64,000 bases of DNA from Acidisoma cellulosilyticum (GCF_020621385.1 NZ_JAESVA010000002.1:558001-622000); one strand, 5' to 3'; numbered from the stretch's first letter, positions 25,413 to 34,822 are shown. Numbers and translations: made by a program. Notes: generated from the sequence alone by a model not told the origin.

Positions 25413-26903
25413 ATGACGGCCAGCAAGGAGCATTTAGACCATATTGCTCGTATCGACGCCGCCGAGGCGGGTCTGAAGCACGGGCTCAGCAATCGGCAGA
25501 TCCAGATGATCGCCATCGGCGGCGCCATCGGCACCGGATTGTTCCTCGGCGCCGGGGCGCGGCTGCAACTCGCCGGCCCGGCGCTGGCCGTCGTCTATCT
25601 GGCCTGCGGCGTCATCGCCTTCCTGATCTTGCGGGCCTTGGGCGAATTGGTGATGCATCGCCCGACCTCGGGCAGTTTCGTCTCGTATTCGCGGGAATTC
25701 CTGGGCGAGCGGGCGTCCTATGTCGCGGGCTGGCTCTACTTCCTGAACTGGGCGATGACCGGCATCGTCGATATCACCGCCGTCGCGCTCTACATGCATT
25801 ATTGGCACGCCTTCGGCGACGTGCCGCAATGGGTCTTCGCCCTCATTGCCCTGGTGATCGTGACGGCAACCAATATGGTCGGCGTCAAATGGTTCGGGGA
25901 GATGGAATTCTGGTTCGCCATTCTGAAGGTGGCGGCTTTGGTCCTGTTCCTCGTCATCGGCGTTGTCGTCCTCGGCGCGGGTATTCATGTCGGCGGGCAT
26001 ACGCCCGGATTCGCCATGATTTCCCATAACGGCGGTATCTTCCCGCACGGGCTGCTGCCGGCCGTCGTCATTACCCAAGGCGTCATCTTCGCTTATGCCG
26101 GCGTGGAGATTCTGGGCGTCGCGGCCGGCGAGGCGGCGGACGCCCGCAAAATCCTGCCCCGCGCCATCAACAGCGTCATCTGGCGTATCGCGCTGTTCTA
26201 TGTCGGCTCGGTCGTGCTGCTGGTGCTGCTGCTGCCCTGGACCGCCTATCACGCCGGGCAGAGCCCTTTCGTGACCTTCTTCCATACGCTGGGAATCGCG
26301 GGCTCGGGCTCGGTGATGAATATCATCGTCATCACCGCCGCCCTCTCCAGCCTCAATTCCGGCCTCTATTCCACCGGGCGCGTGCTGCGGTCGCTGGCGA
26401 TCGGCGGATCGGCGCCGACCGGCCTGGCCGCCCTGAATGCCCAGGCCGTGCCCTATAAGGGCATTGCCGTCACCGTCATCGTCTATCTGATCGGCGTGGT
26501 GCTGAACTACATGGTGCCCAGCCAAGTTTTCGAGCTGGTGCTGAACATCGCCTCGGTCGGCGTGCTGAGCACCTGGGCCTTCATCGTCGTCTGCCAGATG
26601 AAGCTTCGCGCCTCGATCAATCGCGGCGAGAACGAGCCCGTCGCCTTCCGCATGCCCTTCGCGCCTTTCACGTCATGGCTCGCGCTCGTTTTTCTGGCCG
26701 CCGTCGTCGTCGTCATGGCCTTCGACTATCCGGACGGCACCGTCACCGTCTGCTCGATCCCCGTTCTTGCCATCATTCTCGCTGTCGGCTGGATTCTTCT
26801 GAAAAAGCGGGGAGAGGTCATGAGTTCGACCTTGCCCTCCGCCACGCTGACCCGGCGCGTCTTTGATCGCGACAAGGACAAGGATGACCGCGACGAAGAT
26901 TGA
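25413..26903 (+). CDS. ansP: L-asparagine permease (APC superfamily)
   Basis: A 496-residue, about 12-helix amino-acid permease. It is strikingly like enterobacterial AnsP throughout: GLSNRQIQMIAIGGAIGTG, GELVMHRPTSGSFVSY, YFLNWAMTGIVDITAVALYM and LSSLNSGLYSTGRVLRSLA. It imports asparagine with protons across the inner membrane. Start ATG 25413 has GGAG 5 bases upstream; the open frame extends upstream but is not family-like. No asparaginase gene is adjacent. Confidence 0.93.
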   Translation: MTASKEHLDHIARIDAAEAGLKHGLSNRQIQMIAIGGAIGTGLFLGAGARLQLAGPALAVVYLACGVIAFLILRALGELVMHRPTSGSFVSYSREFLGERASYVAGWLYFLNWAMTGIVDITAVALYMHYWHAFGDVPQWVFALIALVIVTATNMVGVKWFGEMEFWFAILKVAALVLFLVIGVVVLGAGIHVGGHTPGFAMISHNGGIFPHGLLPAVVITQGVIFAYAGVEILGVAAGEAADARKILPRAINSVIWRIALFYVGSVVLLVLLLPWTAYHAGQSPFVTFFHTLGIAGSGSVMNIIVITAALSSLNSGLYSTGRVLRSLAIGGSAPTGLAALNAQAVPYKGIAVTVIVYLIGVVLNYMVPSQVFELVLNIASVGVLSTWAFIVVCQMKLRASINRGENEPVAFRMPFAPFTSWLALVFLAAVVVVMAFDYPDGTVTVCSIPVLAIILAVGWILLKKRGEVMSSTLPSATLTRRVFDRDKDKDDRDED

Positions 26904-26970
26904 AGCCCTGTTTCAAGGGGGGTTGCGTGGCTTGTCGCGACCCCCTATGAAGCGCGCCACGCGCACCGGC

Positions 26971-27045
<75 letters not shown>

Positions 27046-27213
27046 TTTTTCGTCGGTTAGTGGACTGCATCAGACAATCTGCTGGATCCGATTTAAGGCA
27101 TTGGCTTCGGTCATTAGGCTGAGGTTTTATGCGCCGCTTTGCTGGCCTATTGTGCGTTGTGATCGCCACAGTTACAATTCGACAGACTTATAGAATAGAT
27201 TTCGGGGACCAGG

Positions 27214-27990
27214 ATGAGGCCGCACAACATTCTGGATTCCTGGAATATTTCGTTAGACAATATCCCGATCCTCGACAATGACGACGTCGAACTTTCAGAA
27301 GTCCGCCTGAACGAGGCATCCCGGTGGGTCGATGTGGTTGGCGCCTTTAGTGGCGACTGCACAATCTTCCTGGATACCAGCGCACCGATCCCCGCCAGAA
27401 AAACGGTCATCTCCCGGCTTGGGCCTAATCGGCCCTGCGAAAATGTCCAAATCGTTCTGTTGAAAAATCACTCTGACCCGCAAATAAAAGTTGGCGGCCA
27501 TAACAATAAGATATTCATTGGGCGCTTCGGATATGCTTTTTACTCAGAGATTTGCATTTGGAATAATTCTAATTTCGTCGTCGGAGATCATTCAACTTGC
27601 AATCAAGCCCGTATTGTTCTTGATAACTCAGATATCATCATTGGCCGCGACTGCATGCTTTCAGATAACATCCTGCTGCAGTCCAACGACCAGCATGGCA
27701 TCGTCTCTTTACCGGATAAAAAAATAATCAATAGCGGGCGTAGCCAAATCCACCTCGGTGAACATGTTTGGGTTGGACGGCGTTCCATTGTCATGCCCGA
27801 CGTCAAGATTGGCAGAGGGTCGGTGATCGGCTCCGGCGCAGTGGTCACACGCGACGTCGGAGAATTTTCGATATGCGTCGGCGTTCCCGCGAAAGTCGTA
27901 CGTGAGAATTGCTCTTGGTCAAGAAGCCAGGCCCTGATTAACAACCAGGAGATGACCTTCTTTGACGCGGCAGCGCTGCCCGAGACCTAA
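27214..27990 (+). CDS. Left-handed beta-helix (hexapeptide) acyltransferase
   Basis: A 258-residue protein. The last about 150 residues are hexapeptide repeats (IIIGRDCMLSDNILLQ; IHLGEHVWVGRRSIVM; GRGSVIGSGAVVTRDV; ICVGVPAKVV) as in CysE/LacA/NodL-type O-acetyltransferases. The first about 100 residues are not recognised. The gene is visibly more AT-rich than its neighbours and uses codons such as ATA, AAT and TTG freely. It lies alone just downstream of tRNA-Thr, which suggests horizontal acquisition. It probably acetylates a sugar or surface polymer, but no partner gene is near. Confidence 0.85.
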   Translation: MRPHNILDSWNISLDNIPILDNDDVELSEVRLNEASRWVDVVGAFSGDCTIFLDTSAPIPARKTVISRLGPNRPCENVQIVLLKNHSDPQIKVGGHNNKIFIGRFGYAFYSEICIWNNSNFVVGDHSTCNQARIVLDNSDIIIGRDCMLSDNILLQSNDQHGIVSLPDKKIINSGRSQIHLGEHVWVGRRSIVMPDVKIGRGSVIGSGAVVTRDVGEFSICVGVPAKVVRENCSWSRSQALINNQEMTFFDAAALPET

Positions 27991-28031
27991 TCAACGGGCG
28001 GATTGAATACGCTTTTTTCGCCAGTCCCGCG

Positions 28032-28060
28032 GGCGGGGAGGTTTTGCGGCCCTCCCCGCC
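28032..28060. repeat. Perfect GC hairpin after the acyltransferase
   Basis: GGCGGGGAGG / CCTCCCCGCC, ten pairs with a nine-base loop, 42 bases past the acyltransferase stop. No T-run follows on either strand. It may slow or end transcription, or protect the 3' end. Confidence 0.6.
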
Positions 28061-28172
28061 TCTGGTTCAAAGAAACGACGGCTTACATAGCCAGTGGCGT
28101 CGATCGCGGATCGCGATATTAGTTCGGCTTCGTTTCATTCCAACACACGATCTCGTGCGCGTCGGCGGCGGA

Positions 28173-28406
28173 TCAGCGAGGGTCGGCGTAGCCCGGCTTG
28201 ATGAACAGCGTCTCCGGCTTATCCGCGATCTCCGGCCCATAGACGCTCTGCCCCCAAGTCTCGGGCGTCACATCCTCGATGCTGACCGAGACGGATTCCG
28301 GCTTGCTGCCAAGGGTCGCGATGATGGCGTCGTTGATCGCGCGCGCAAGCGCTTCCTTTTGCGCCTGATCCCGCCCGGGAAACATCTTGATGACAGCATG
28401 CGGCAT
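28173..28406 (-). CDS. Tautomerase (4-oxalocrotonate tautomerase family)
   Basis: A 77-residue tautomerase. After removal of Met the catalytic Pro is N-terminal (PHAVIKMFPGRDQAQKEAL). The SVSVSIEDVTPETWGQSVY segment and the closing KPGYADPR agree with PptA/4-OT-like members. Start ATG 28406 is required by the N-terminal proline; the frame extends upstream. Physiological substrate unknown. Confidence 0.9.
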   Translation of the reverse strand: MPHAVIKMFPGRDQAQKEALARAINDAIIATLGSKPESVSVSIEDVTPETWGQSVYGPEIADKPETLFIKPGYADPR

Positions 28407-28475
28407 GGGTCGGTCTCCGTTCCTCAGAAAGGGATAGAACGACCCATCCAACGCGATCTGTCTACAGGCTGAGGA

Positions 28476-28925
28476 TCAAGGGGCGGAGGCGACGACGGCC
28501 GGCGCCGCAGCTGCTGTGCCACAGGCCAGTTGATAGGCATGGGAGGCATTGACGGGCAGCGCGCGCCAATGATCGCGATCATAGCTCATCGCGATCAAGT
28601 CGCCTGTGCCCATCTGGCCAGAATACATCTCGTAATAAAGCCCGCGTCGCTGGTGGGACGCACAATTATACTCGACCTGATACTTGATCGAGCGCACCGG
28701 TTGCTTGTCGATGACGCGCTCGGCCGCATAGTTTTGCATGCGCCAGATCACCGCATACTGATCCTGCCTTACCAAAGCGGACGCCGCGATATAGCGCGTG
28801 ACGTCATTCTTGGCGCCGATCTCGATCCAATGATCCGCCAGAACCTTATCACTATCCGCGCGGGCGGAAGCTGCGAACAGACAGACGGCGGAAGCGGCGA
28901 GCAGAACGCCCTGCAGCGGTTTCAT
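28476..28925 (-). CDS. Secreted surface-adhesin-E-like protein
   Basis: A 149-residue protein with a signal peptide (MKPLQGVLLAASAVCLFAAS, cut near ARA-D). Its mature domain has the HWIEIGAKNDVTRYIAASAL start, VIWRMQNYAAERV and YQVEYNCASHQRRGL blocks of the adhesin-E/CNP1-like family. Two Cys (NCAS, LACG) could form a disulfide. Probably periplasmic; true role unknown. Confidence 0.75.
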   Translation of the reverse strand: MKPLQGVLLAASAVCLFAASARADSDKVLADHWIEIGAKNDVTRYIAASALVRQDQYAVIWRMQNYAAERVIDKQPVRSIKYQVEYNCASHQRRGLYYEMYSGQMGTGDLIAMSYDRDHWRALPVNASHAYQLACGTAAAAPAVVASAP

Positions 28926-29054
28926 GGCTGACCCTCGAATAACTAGCCGAGCGCTTATATAGGATCAGGGCAGAACCCGGCGCTGCGGAATCGATGACAT
29001 CGCAGGGTTGTGACAATAAGGCGAAAAAGAGGCGATAGCCCTACCCTTTCGCGC

Positions 29055-29513
29055 TCAGTTCCGCGGCGGATCACCCGCCAGAAATCGGCTGAATGCCGCG
29101 AGAGTCGCCTCGGAGGCATAATGCTCCATGCCCTCCGCGTCTTCCTCCGCCGCCTCTTCCGGCACACCGATGGCAATGAGGAATTCGACCATCAGCCGAT
29201 GGCGGGCCCGCACGCGCTGCGCCAGTTCCTGCCCGGCCTCTGTCAAAAAGATGCCGCGATAGGGGCGCGAGGTGACAAGCCCTTCCCGCTTCAACCGCGC
29301 GATGCATTTCAGCGCCGTCGGGTGGGTGACGCCCATGCGCTTGGCGATGTCGGTCGCCCGCGCCTCGCCATGCGCGGCCATCAGATCCGCAATCAGCTCG
29401 ACATAGTCTTCCTGCACGACGCCGGAGCGGGCGGACCGCGCCTTGCCGAAACGCTCCGCCTGGGTCGGCTCCTCCGGCATGTCCGCCGGAATTTCGGATG
29501 GGTCGTCAACCAC
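29055..29513 (-). CDS. mntR: Manganese-responsive regulator MntR (DtxR family)
   Basis: A 152-residue DtxR/MntR repressor. The winged helix (RATDIAKRMGVTHPTALKCI) and the metal-binding/dimerisation half with EEDAEGMEHYAS are present, without a C-terminal SH3-like domain, as in proteobacterial MntR. It should sense Mn2+. The GTG start at 29513 gives the usual acidic tail. It is divergent from an NRAMP-type transporter gene 191 bases away, the expected target. I could not identify an operator with confidence. Confidence 0.92.
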   Translation of the reverse strand: MVDDPSEIPADMPEEPTQAERFGKARSARSGVVQEDYVELIADLMAAHGEARATDIAKRMGVTHPTALKCIARLKREGLVTSRPYRGIFLTEAGQELAQRVRARHRLMVEFLIAIGVPEEAAEEDAEGMEHYASEATLAAFSRFLAGDPPRN

Positions 29514-29704
29514 GCCGTCTTCACCACGCTCAGTTAGCAGAGACCTCTTCTAGCCGATCAAACAGGCATCCGGTCAATCTAGAGCTATGCCATCATGACA
29601 ATGCCGGGGCGCAACCTCAAAGCCCATTGACTGAATTGTACCCTTGGCTACATTTGCGAGATGATAGATCCGGTAGCGAGAGTTTGGCATGGGCTGGGTT
29701 TCGC

Positions 29705-31069
29705 ATGAGCTGTGAGGCGCCTGAATTCGAGACCGCTCCCGCCGGAGCGGGTGCGGCGCTGGCAGCCGATGAGCGTCAGCGTGCGCTGGATCGGCTGAAT
29801 ATTCTCCGCACGCGGGCGGCCGGGCGCAGCTGGCGTCTACTCTGGCTTTTGGCCGGGCCTGGCGTGCTGGTCATGCTGGGCGAGAATGACGGCCCGTCCA
29901 TGGTCTCCTACGCCACCACGGGCGCGACCTACGGCGTCGGCTTCTTTGTCCCCTTTATCCTGGCCACCTTTGCCATGTCCTACATCGTGCAGGAAATGAC
30001 GGTGCGGCTGGGCATTGCGACCGGACGTGGGCATGCCGAGCTGATCTTCCAGCGATTCGGCCCTTTCTGGGGCTATTTCGCCATGGCCGATCTCGTCTTC
30101 GGCAATGTGCTGACGCTGGTGACGGAATTCATCGCCATCCAGGCCGGCGGCCTCTATTTCGGCCTGCCCGCCTGGCTGTCGGTGGTGCTCGGCATCATCA
30201 CCATCATCGCCTCGCTGGGGCTGCGCCGCTACGCGACCTGGGAGCGGGTGTTGATGGTGCTGGCGGGCTTCAACCTGCTGTTCATTCCGGCCGCCCTCTT
30301 CGCCCATCCGGATGGGCATGCCTTGACCCATGCGCTGGTCCATTGGGGGCCGCTGCCCGGCGGCTTCAGCACCGCCTTCGTGACGCTCATCCTGGCCAAT
30401 ATCGGTGCCACGGTGACGCCCTGGATGGTCTTCTTCCAGCAGAGCGCCGTCGTCGACAAAGGGCTGACGGAAGCCGATCTGCCACAGGGCCGGATGGATA
30501 CCGCCATGGGCGCGCTGATCGCGGCCATCGCTGCCATCGCAACCGTCGTCGCGACAGCGCCCTTGTTTCACCATCACGTCGATATCTCGAACTTCGCCAG
30601 CGGCGCCGATTTCGCGACCGCGCTCCGCCCCTATATCGGCTCGACCGGGGCGACGCTGTTCGCGCTTGGGATCATCGAGGCCGGGCTGGTGGCGGCGATG
30701 ACGATTTCCACCAGTTCGTCCTATGCCTTCGCCGAAACGCTGTCCGCGCGCCACAGCCTCAATCTCAATTTCCGTGACGGCAAGCTGTTCTATGGCGCCG
30801 CGATCGTCTCGGCGGTCTTGGCCGGCGCTGTCGTGCTGATACCCGGCGCACCCCTGCTCGCCATGACACTCACGGTCAATGTCATCGCGACACTGCTGAT
30901 GGCACCCGCTTTGCTGTTCCTGCTGCTGCTGGTGAACGACCGCATGATCATGGGCAAGCTGGCGAACGGCACCCTCGCCAATATCGCCGGCGGCACCATC
31001 GTCGTCGCCATCTCCCTGGTCGGCGCGCTGTACGGTCTGATCACCGTCTTCCCCGGCTGTCTGGGCTAA
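29705..31069 (+). CDS. NRAMP-family metal transporter with atypical metal site
   Basis: A 454-residue, about 11-helix NRAMP protein. In helix 1 the usual DPGN is replaced by DGPS (GPGVLVMLGENDGPSMVSY). In helix 6 the usual MPH is replaced by TPW (NIGATVTPWMVFFQQSAVV). So the Asp is kept, but the metal-selecting Met, the His and the Asn are lost, as in NRAMP-related Mg2+ transporters. Start ATG 29705 is chosen as the last Met before the family region. The divergent mntR argues for Mn control, the site argues against classic Mn selectivity. A tiny membrane-protein gene follows 12 bases on. Confidence 0.85.
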   Translation: MSCEAPEFETAPAGAGAALAADERQRALDRLNILRTRAAGRSWRLLWLLAGPGVLVMLGENDGPSMVSYATTGATYGVGFFVPFILATFAMSYIVQEMTVRLGIATGRGHAELIFQRFGPFWGYFAMADLVFGNVLTLVTEFIAIQAGGLYFGLPAWLSVVLGIITIIASLGLRRYATWERVLMVLAGFNLLFIPAALFAHPDGHALTHALVHWGPLPGGFSTAFVTLILANIGATVTPWMVFFQQSAVVDKGLTEADLPQGRMDTAMGALIAAIAAIATVVATAPLFHHHVDISNFASGADFATALRPYIGSTGATLFALGIIEAGLVAAMTISTSSSYAFAETLSARHSLNLNFRDGKLFYGAAIVSAVLAGAVVLIPGAPLLAMTLTVNVIATLLMAPALLFLLLLVNDRMIMGKLANGTLANIAGGTIVVAISLVGALYGLITVFPGCLG

Positions 31070-31081
31070 GGAGATACCGCC

Positions 31082-31261
31082 ATGACACCCGATCCCATGA
31101 TCACCGCCCGCCGGCCCGATGGCGCGCTCGCGCCCTTGCCCCGCGCCAAGCTCAGCCGGTTCGCGCTGACGCTTCTTTATCTGCTCCGCATCTATGTGCT
31201 GATCGCGATTCCGATCGTCGCCTATGCCTTTATCCAGGCCCTGCACCAGGCGCCGCATTGA
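31082..31261 (+). CDS. Small single-pass membrane protein coupled to the NRAMP gene
   Basis: A 59-residue protein that begins 12 bases after the NRAMP stop, with GGAG placed ideally before its ATG. It has a polar N-terminal third (MTPDPMITARRPDG) and then one hydrophobic helix (FALTLLYLLRIYVLIAIPIV). The context suggests a subunit or modulator of the transporter. I know no family for it. Confidence 0.7.
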   Translation: MTPDPMITARRPDGALAPLPRAKLSRFALTLLYLLRIYVLIAIPIVAYAFIQALHQAPH

Positions 31262-31361
31262 ACCCTGCCCCGGATGCGCCCAGCTGAAGCCTCACCCATG
31301 TCTTGGCGCTGGCGAAAGCGGCCGGGTATAGAGGGGCGGATATGCGAGCGAGGAGCAGAGG

Positions 31362-32072
31362 GTGAGCGACGGATCTGCGGATAATTTTGAGGCTGACGGG
31401 CTGGACCAGTGGTCGAATACCATCGGTGACGATGAGGAATTGATCGCACTTTGGGCGGCCCTGCTGGCGGCGACGCAGGAGGCCGGGCCGAAGGAGCTGG
31501 ACGCCAGCCTCGCTCAGCATTTCGCGACGCTCGGCGCCCGCAGCCGGCGCACGACCGAAGGGCTGATCCTGGCGGTCATCGCCGCGACCGCGGCCGAAGG
31601 CCCGGCCTGGGAGGATTGGCGCGTGGTGCTGCATCGGCATTTCGCGCGTGACGAACGGATGGATCTGGCCGTCGCCGCCGCGATCCTTCTCGAATGGCGG
31701 AAGGAGGAGACGACACCGGACTGGCGTTCCTTGGCCGAGCGCGTCACCGAACGCGTCTTCCGCTCCTATATCCAGGATATGCGCAGCCTGCTCGATCTGC
31801 TCGACAAACCTGACGAAGCCGCCGCCGCCGCCGCGGGTCTTGTAATGCTCGCGAGCGAGCTATTCGACGTCGCCATCGCCATGGAAGTGGACGGTATCGA
31901 GGAGCTGCAACACTCGGTGGAATCGGCCGAGCTGATCCAGTCGGTGCAGCAACGCCTGTCCGAGAAGGCCGAGGATCAGTCGGCCCCAGTCGCGCAGAAT
32001 CTCGCCAAGGCGCAGGCGCTGATCGAGGTGACGCTGCGGCAGCTTGAGATCGGCCCCTCCGTCGTGCATTAG
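31362..32072 (+). CDS. Hypothetical helical protein
   Basis: A 236-residue acidic, Ala/Leu/Glu-rich protein with no signal peptide or membrane helix and no family I recognise. It starts with GTG at 31362 (MSDGSADNFEADGLDQW). Two hydrophobic helices (GLILAVIAATAAEG; AAAAAGLVMLASELFDVAIA) and a C-terminal coil-forming part are visible. It is in the same direction as, and 60 bases before, murJ. Confidence 0.65.
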   Translation: MSDGSADNFEADGLDQWSNTIGDDEELIALWAALLAATQEAGPKELDASLAQHFATLGARSRRTTEGLILAVIAATAAEGPAWEDWRVVLHRHFARDERMDLAVAAAILLEWRKEETTPDWRSLAERVTERVFRSYIQDMRSLLDLLDKPDEAAAAAAGLVMLASELFDVAIAMEVDGIEELQHSVESAELIQSVQQRLSEKAEDQSAPVAQNLAKAQALIEVTLRQLEIGPSVVH

Positions 32073-32132
32073 CGGGGTGGCGGGTCAGCCGGATTTGGCT
32101 GCCCCCTTCCTCTGCTGAAAGCTGAACCGTCC

Positions 32133-33710
32133 ATGGCCATGCTTCGCCGCGTCGCGACCGTCGGCGGCTATACGATGATCAGCCGGATACTGGGCTTCGT
32201 GCGCGAAATCCTCACCGCTTCGGCGCTGGGCGCTGGGGCCACGAGCGACGCCTTCTTCGTGGCGCTGCGCCTGCCCAATCTGTTCCGCACGCTGTTCGCG
32301 GAGGGCGCGTTCTCGGCCGCCTTCGTGCCGCTATTCTCGGGCATGATCGCCAAGGACGGGCGCGAGCCCGCCATGCGCTTCGCCCAGGATACCTTTTCCG
32401 GCCTGCTGACGGCGCTGACGATCTTCCTGATCTTGGGGGAGATTTTCGCGCCGGCCATTCTGCATGTCGTGGCACCCGGCTTCGACGCGGACCCCGCGCA
32501 TTTCCGCCTGACGGTGGATCTGACGCGCATCACCTTCCCCTATCTCATGTTCATCTCCCTCGCCTCCTTCCAGGGCGGATTGCTGAATGCGGTGGACCGG
32601 TTCGCCGCGACGGCCGCGACCTCGATCCTGCTCAACGTCTTCATCATCGCCGCCCTGCTGATCCACCCGGTGACGGGCCAGAACCTGTCCTGGGCGGTGA
32701 CGCTGGCGGGTATCGCACAATGCCTTTGGCTCGCCTGGTCCTGCCGCCGTGCCGGACTGAGGCTCGGCATGCCGCGGCTGCATCTGTCACCCGAGCTGCG
32801 CCGGCTGATGCGCGTCATGCTGCCGGGCGTCTTCGGCGCCGGGGCGACGCAGTTGAACCTGATGGTCTCGACCGCGATCGCCTCGCTCGCGCCGGTGGGC
32901 TCGGTCTCCTACCTCGCCTATGCCGACCGGCTGAACCAGCTGCCGCTGGGCGTCGTCGGCATTGCCGTCGCGACCGCCATTCTGCCCACGCTGTCGCGCC
33001 ATATCCGGAAGGGCGAGGATAGCGCGGCCCTGCACACGCAGAATCGTGGATTGGAGCTGGCTTTGCTGCTGACCCTGCCGGCGGCCGTCGCCTTGCTGCT
33101 GGAAAGCCATGCCATCCTGCAGGTGTTGTTCGAGCGGGGGAAATTCGGGCCGCATCAGGTGAACGAGGTGGCACCCACGCTCGCCGCCTATGCGTTCGGC
33201 CTGCCCGCCTTCGTGCTCATCAAGGTCGTCATCACCGATTTCCTGGCGCGGCAGGATACGCTGACGCCGGTGAAGGTCGCGGCCTGCGCTATGGCGGTGA
33301 ATATCGTGCTGACGATCTCGCTCGGCCTCTATTCCGGCCTCGCTCATGTCGGCATCGCGCTCGCGACCTCCATCGCCGGCTGGGTCAATGCCGGCAGCCT
33401 GATGGTCATCTCCTCCCGCCGCCGGCACTTCTCCCTCGACCAGCGCAGCCGCCGCAGCCTGCCGCGCATCATCCTGGCCGCCACCGGCATGGGCGCGGCG
33501 CTGATCGGCGTGCAGCATCTGCTGCACCCTGTCCTGGGCGCGCATCACCTGGCTGTCAGGTTGATTGCCCTTTCGTCACTTGTCGGAAGTGGGATGGCAG
33601 TCTTTGCTCTGCTATGTTTGGCGCTGGGCGTTGCACACCCGCGTGAGCTGAAGCGGATGTTGCGGCGCAAACGGGGTGAGACTGCCCCGAAAACTGAGGC
33701 TCTGCCATGA
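32133..33710 (+). CDS. murJ: Lipid II flippase MurJ
   Basis: A 525-residue MOP-superfamily protein with about 14 membrane helices. The MurJ signatures are LGFVREILTASALGAGATSD near residue 20 and LPNLFRTLFAEGAFSAAFVP. It moves lipid II across the inner membrane for peptidoglycan synthesis. Start ATG 32133 (MAMLRRVATVGGYT). It is complete and lies alone with an unknown gene before it. Confidence 0.96.
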   Translation: MAMLRRVATVGGYTMISRILGFVREILTASALGAGATSDAFFVALRLPNLFRTLFAEGAFSAAFVPLFSGMIAKDGREPAMRFAQDTFSGLLTALTIFLILGEIFAPAILHVVAPGFDADPAHFRLTVDLTRITFPYLMFISLASFQGGLLNAVDRFAATAATSILLNVFIIAALLIHPVTGQNLSWAVTLAGIAQCLWLAWSCRRAGLRLGMPRLHLSPELRRLMRVMLPGVFGAGATQLNLMVSTAIASLAPVGSVSYLAYADRLNQLPLGVVGIAVATAILPTLSRHIRKGEDSAALHTQNRGLELALLLTLPAAVALLLESHAILQVLFERGKFGPHQVNEVAPTLAAYAFGLPAFVLIKVVITDFLARQDTLTPVKVAACAMAVNIVLTISLGLYSGLAHVGIALATSIAGWVNAGSLMVISSRRRHFSLDQRSRRSLPRIILAATGMGAALIGVQHLLHPVLGAHHLAVRLIALSSLVGSGMAVFALLCLALGVAHPRELKRMLRRKRGETAPKTEALP

Positions 33711-33796
33711 GATTGACCGCAAGACTTCTGCGATTAATTCTACTTGGAAAGCAATAAAGGCCGAGCAAAAGCTGCGGCCTGGAGTGAAAGCCGCGC

Positions 33797-34663
33797 ATGT
33801 CTGACACCGCGAATACTGCGCCGAGCGTGAGTTATTTCACGGTTGGCGGCCATCCTTTGGTTCAATCCGATCCCAATACCGGTCTTTACACGGCGGCGGT
33901 CGTCGACGACTCGGGCCAGCTCGTTGTCACCTTTGAGAGCTCTCACCTCGATAGCGGTAATACCGGTTTCACGGTCGACCCTTTGGCTAGCTCGCCGTCT
34001 GCGCAACAGCCGGCGCTTGACCTGACCCAAACCGGGCTGGCCGATGCGGAAGCCGCCGGCTACAGCCCGCGTGACATCATTCTGTCCGGCCAATCGGCTG
34101 GTGCATCCGCGACAGATCAGGCCGCAGCGCAAGCCGTGCTGCCGGCGTCCGGAAGCGATACGCCGCCGCTTACCTTCATCGGCGGTTCGGGTGCGATCTC
34201 CGTCATGCGCGACGGCGGCGCCGTGACACTCTACGGCGCGGCCGGCAATACGGCGCAGACATTGCTGGAAGGCGGCTCCGGTGCCACGCATATCCACGGC
34301 GGCACTGGCGCGACGACGGTTACCGCCAGTGTCGGCGCATCAACCCTCACGGGCGACGCCATACACGGGCTGATGCTTGCCCAGGGCGATGGCACCGACG
34401 CTATTCTGGTGAGCGCCGGCGCCGGCACTGTCCTGGCGGCCGGCGGTGCTGGGATCGATGGCGCGGGCTCGCATGTCTATGACTTCGTCGATGGGCATAC
34501 CGGTGTTGGCGACATCCTCGGCAGCCTGACAGCACTGGAGTCGCTGACCTTCGGCAGCGGTCCGATCGCGTCGGACGGTGCTTCGCTGGGGTCCGATCTC
34601 ATAACCCTTTCGGATGGTACCGTCATTCAGCTCGCCGGAATCGATCGCAACATCTTCAGCTGA
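33797..34663 (+). CDS. Cysteine-free, Gly/Ala/Ser/Thr-rich probable type I secreted protein
   Basis: A 288-residue protein without any Cys. The N-terminal half has a GQSAG pentapeptide (DIILSGQSAGASATDQAA) that resembles the nucleophile elbow of class-3 lipases. The rest is repeats rich in GG, GA and GT (GGSGATHIHGGTGATTVTAS). The end, ITLSDGTVIQLAGIDRNIFS, recalls C-termini of type I secreted RTX-like proteins. No Sec signal is seen. Start ATG 33797 has GGAG upstream. No secretion genes are near. Confidence 0.6.
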   Translation: MSDTANTAPSVSYFTVGGHPLVQSDPNTGLYTAAVVDDSGQLVVTFESSHLDSGNTGFTVDPLASSPSAQQPALDLTQTGLADAEAAGYSPRDIILSGQSAGASATDQAAAQAVLPASGSDTPPLTFIGGSGAISVMRDGGAVTLYGAAGNTAQTLLEGGSGATHIHGGTGATTVTASVGASTLTGDAIHGLMLAQGDGTDAILVSAGAGTVLAAGGAGIDGAGSHVYDFVDGHTGVGDILGSLTALESLTFGSGPIASDGASLGSDLITLSDGTVIQLAGIDRNIFS

Positions 34664-34745
34664 TCCGCCGACCGTCCCTCCCGAACCGATTAAGTCAGGC
34701 CCAGGGCGCAAGGCTGCCGCCCTAAGGCGCGCTTGCGTCTTTTGT

Positions 34746-34754
34746 TGCACTGCA
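34746..34754. promoter_or_regulatory. Possible PhaR operator (TGCACTGCA)
   Basis: TTGTTGCACTGCACCA contains the palindrome TGC-N3-GCA, the core of PhaR/AniA binding sites in alphaproteobacteria. It lies 69 bases before a PHB-depolymerase-family gene, the sort of gene PhaR controls. Supported by motif and position only. Confidence 0.4.
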
Positions 34755-34822
34755 CCATGTTCGCTGTAACGAATAGCGACGCTCAGCGCCGCCAAACCCC
34801 GTGACAGTCAGAGTTCCGTGTG

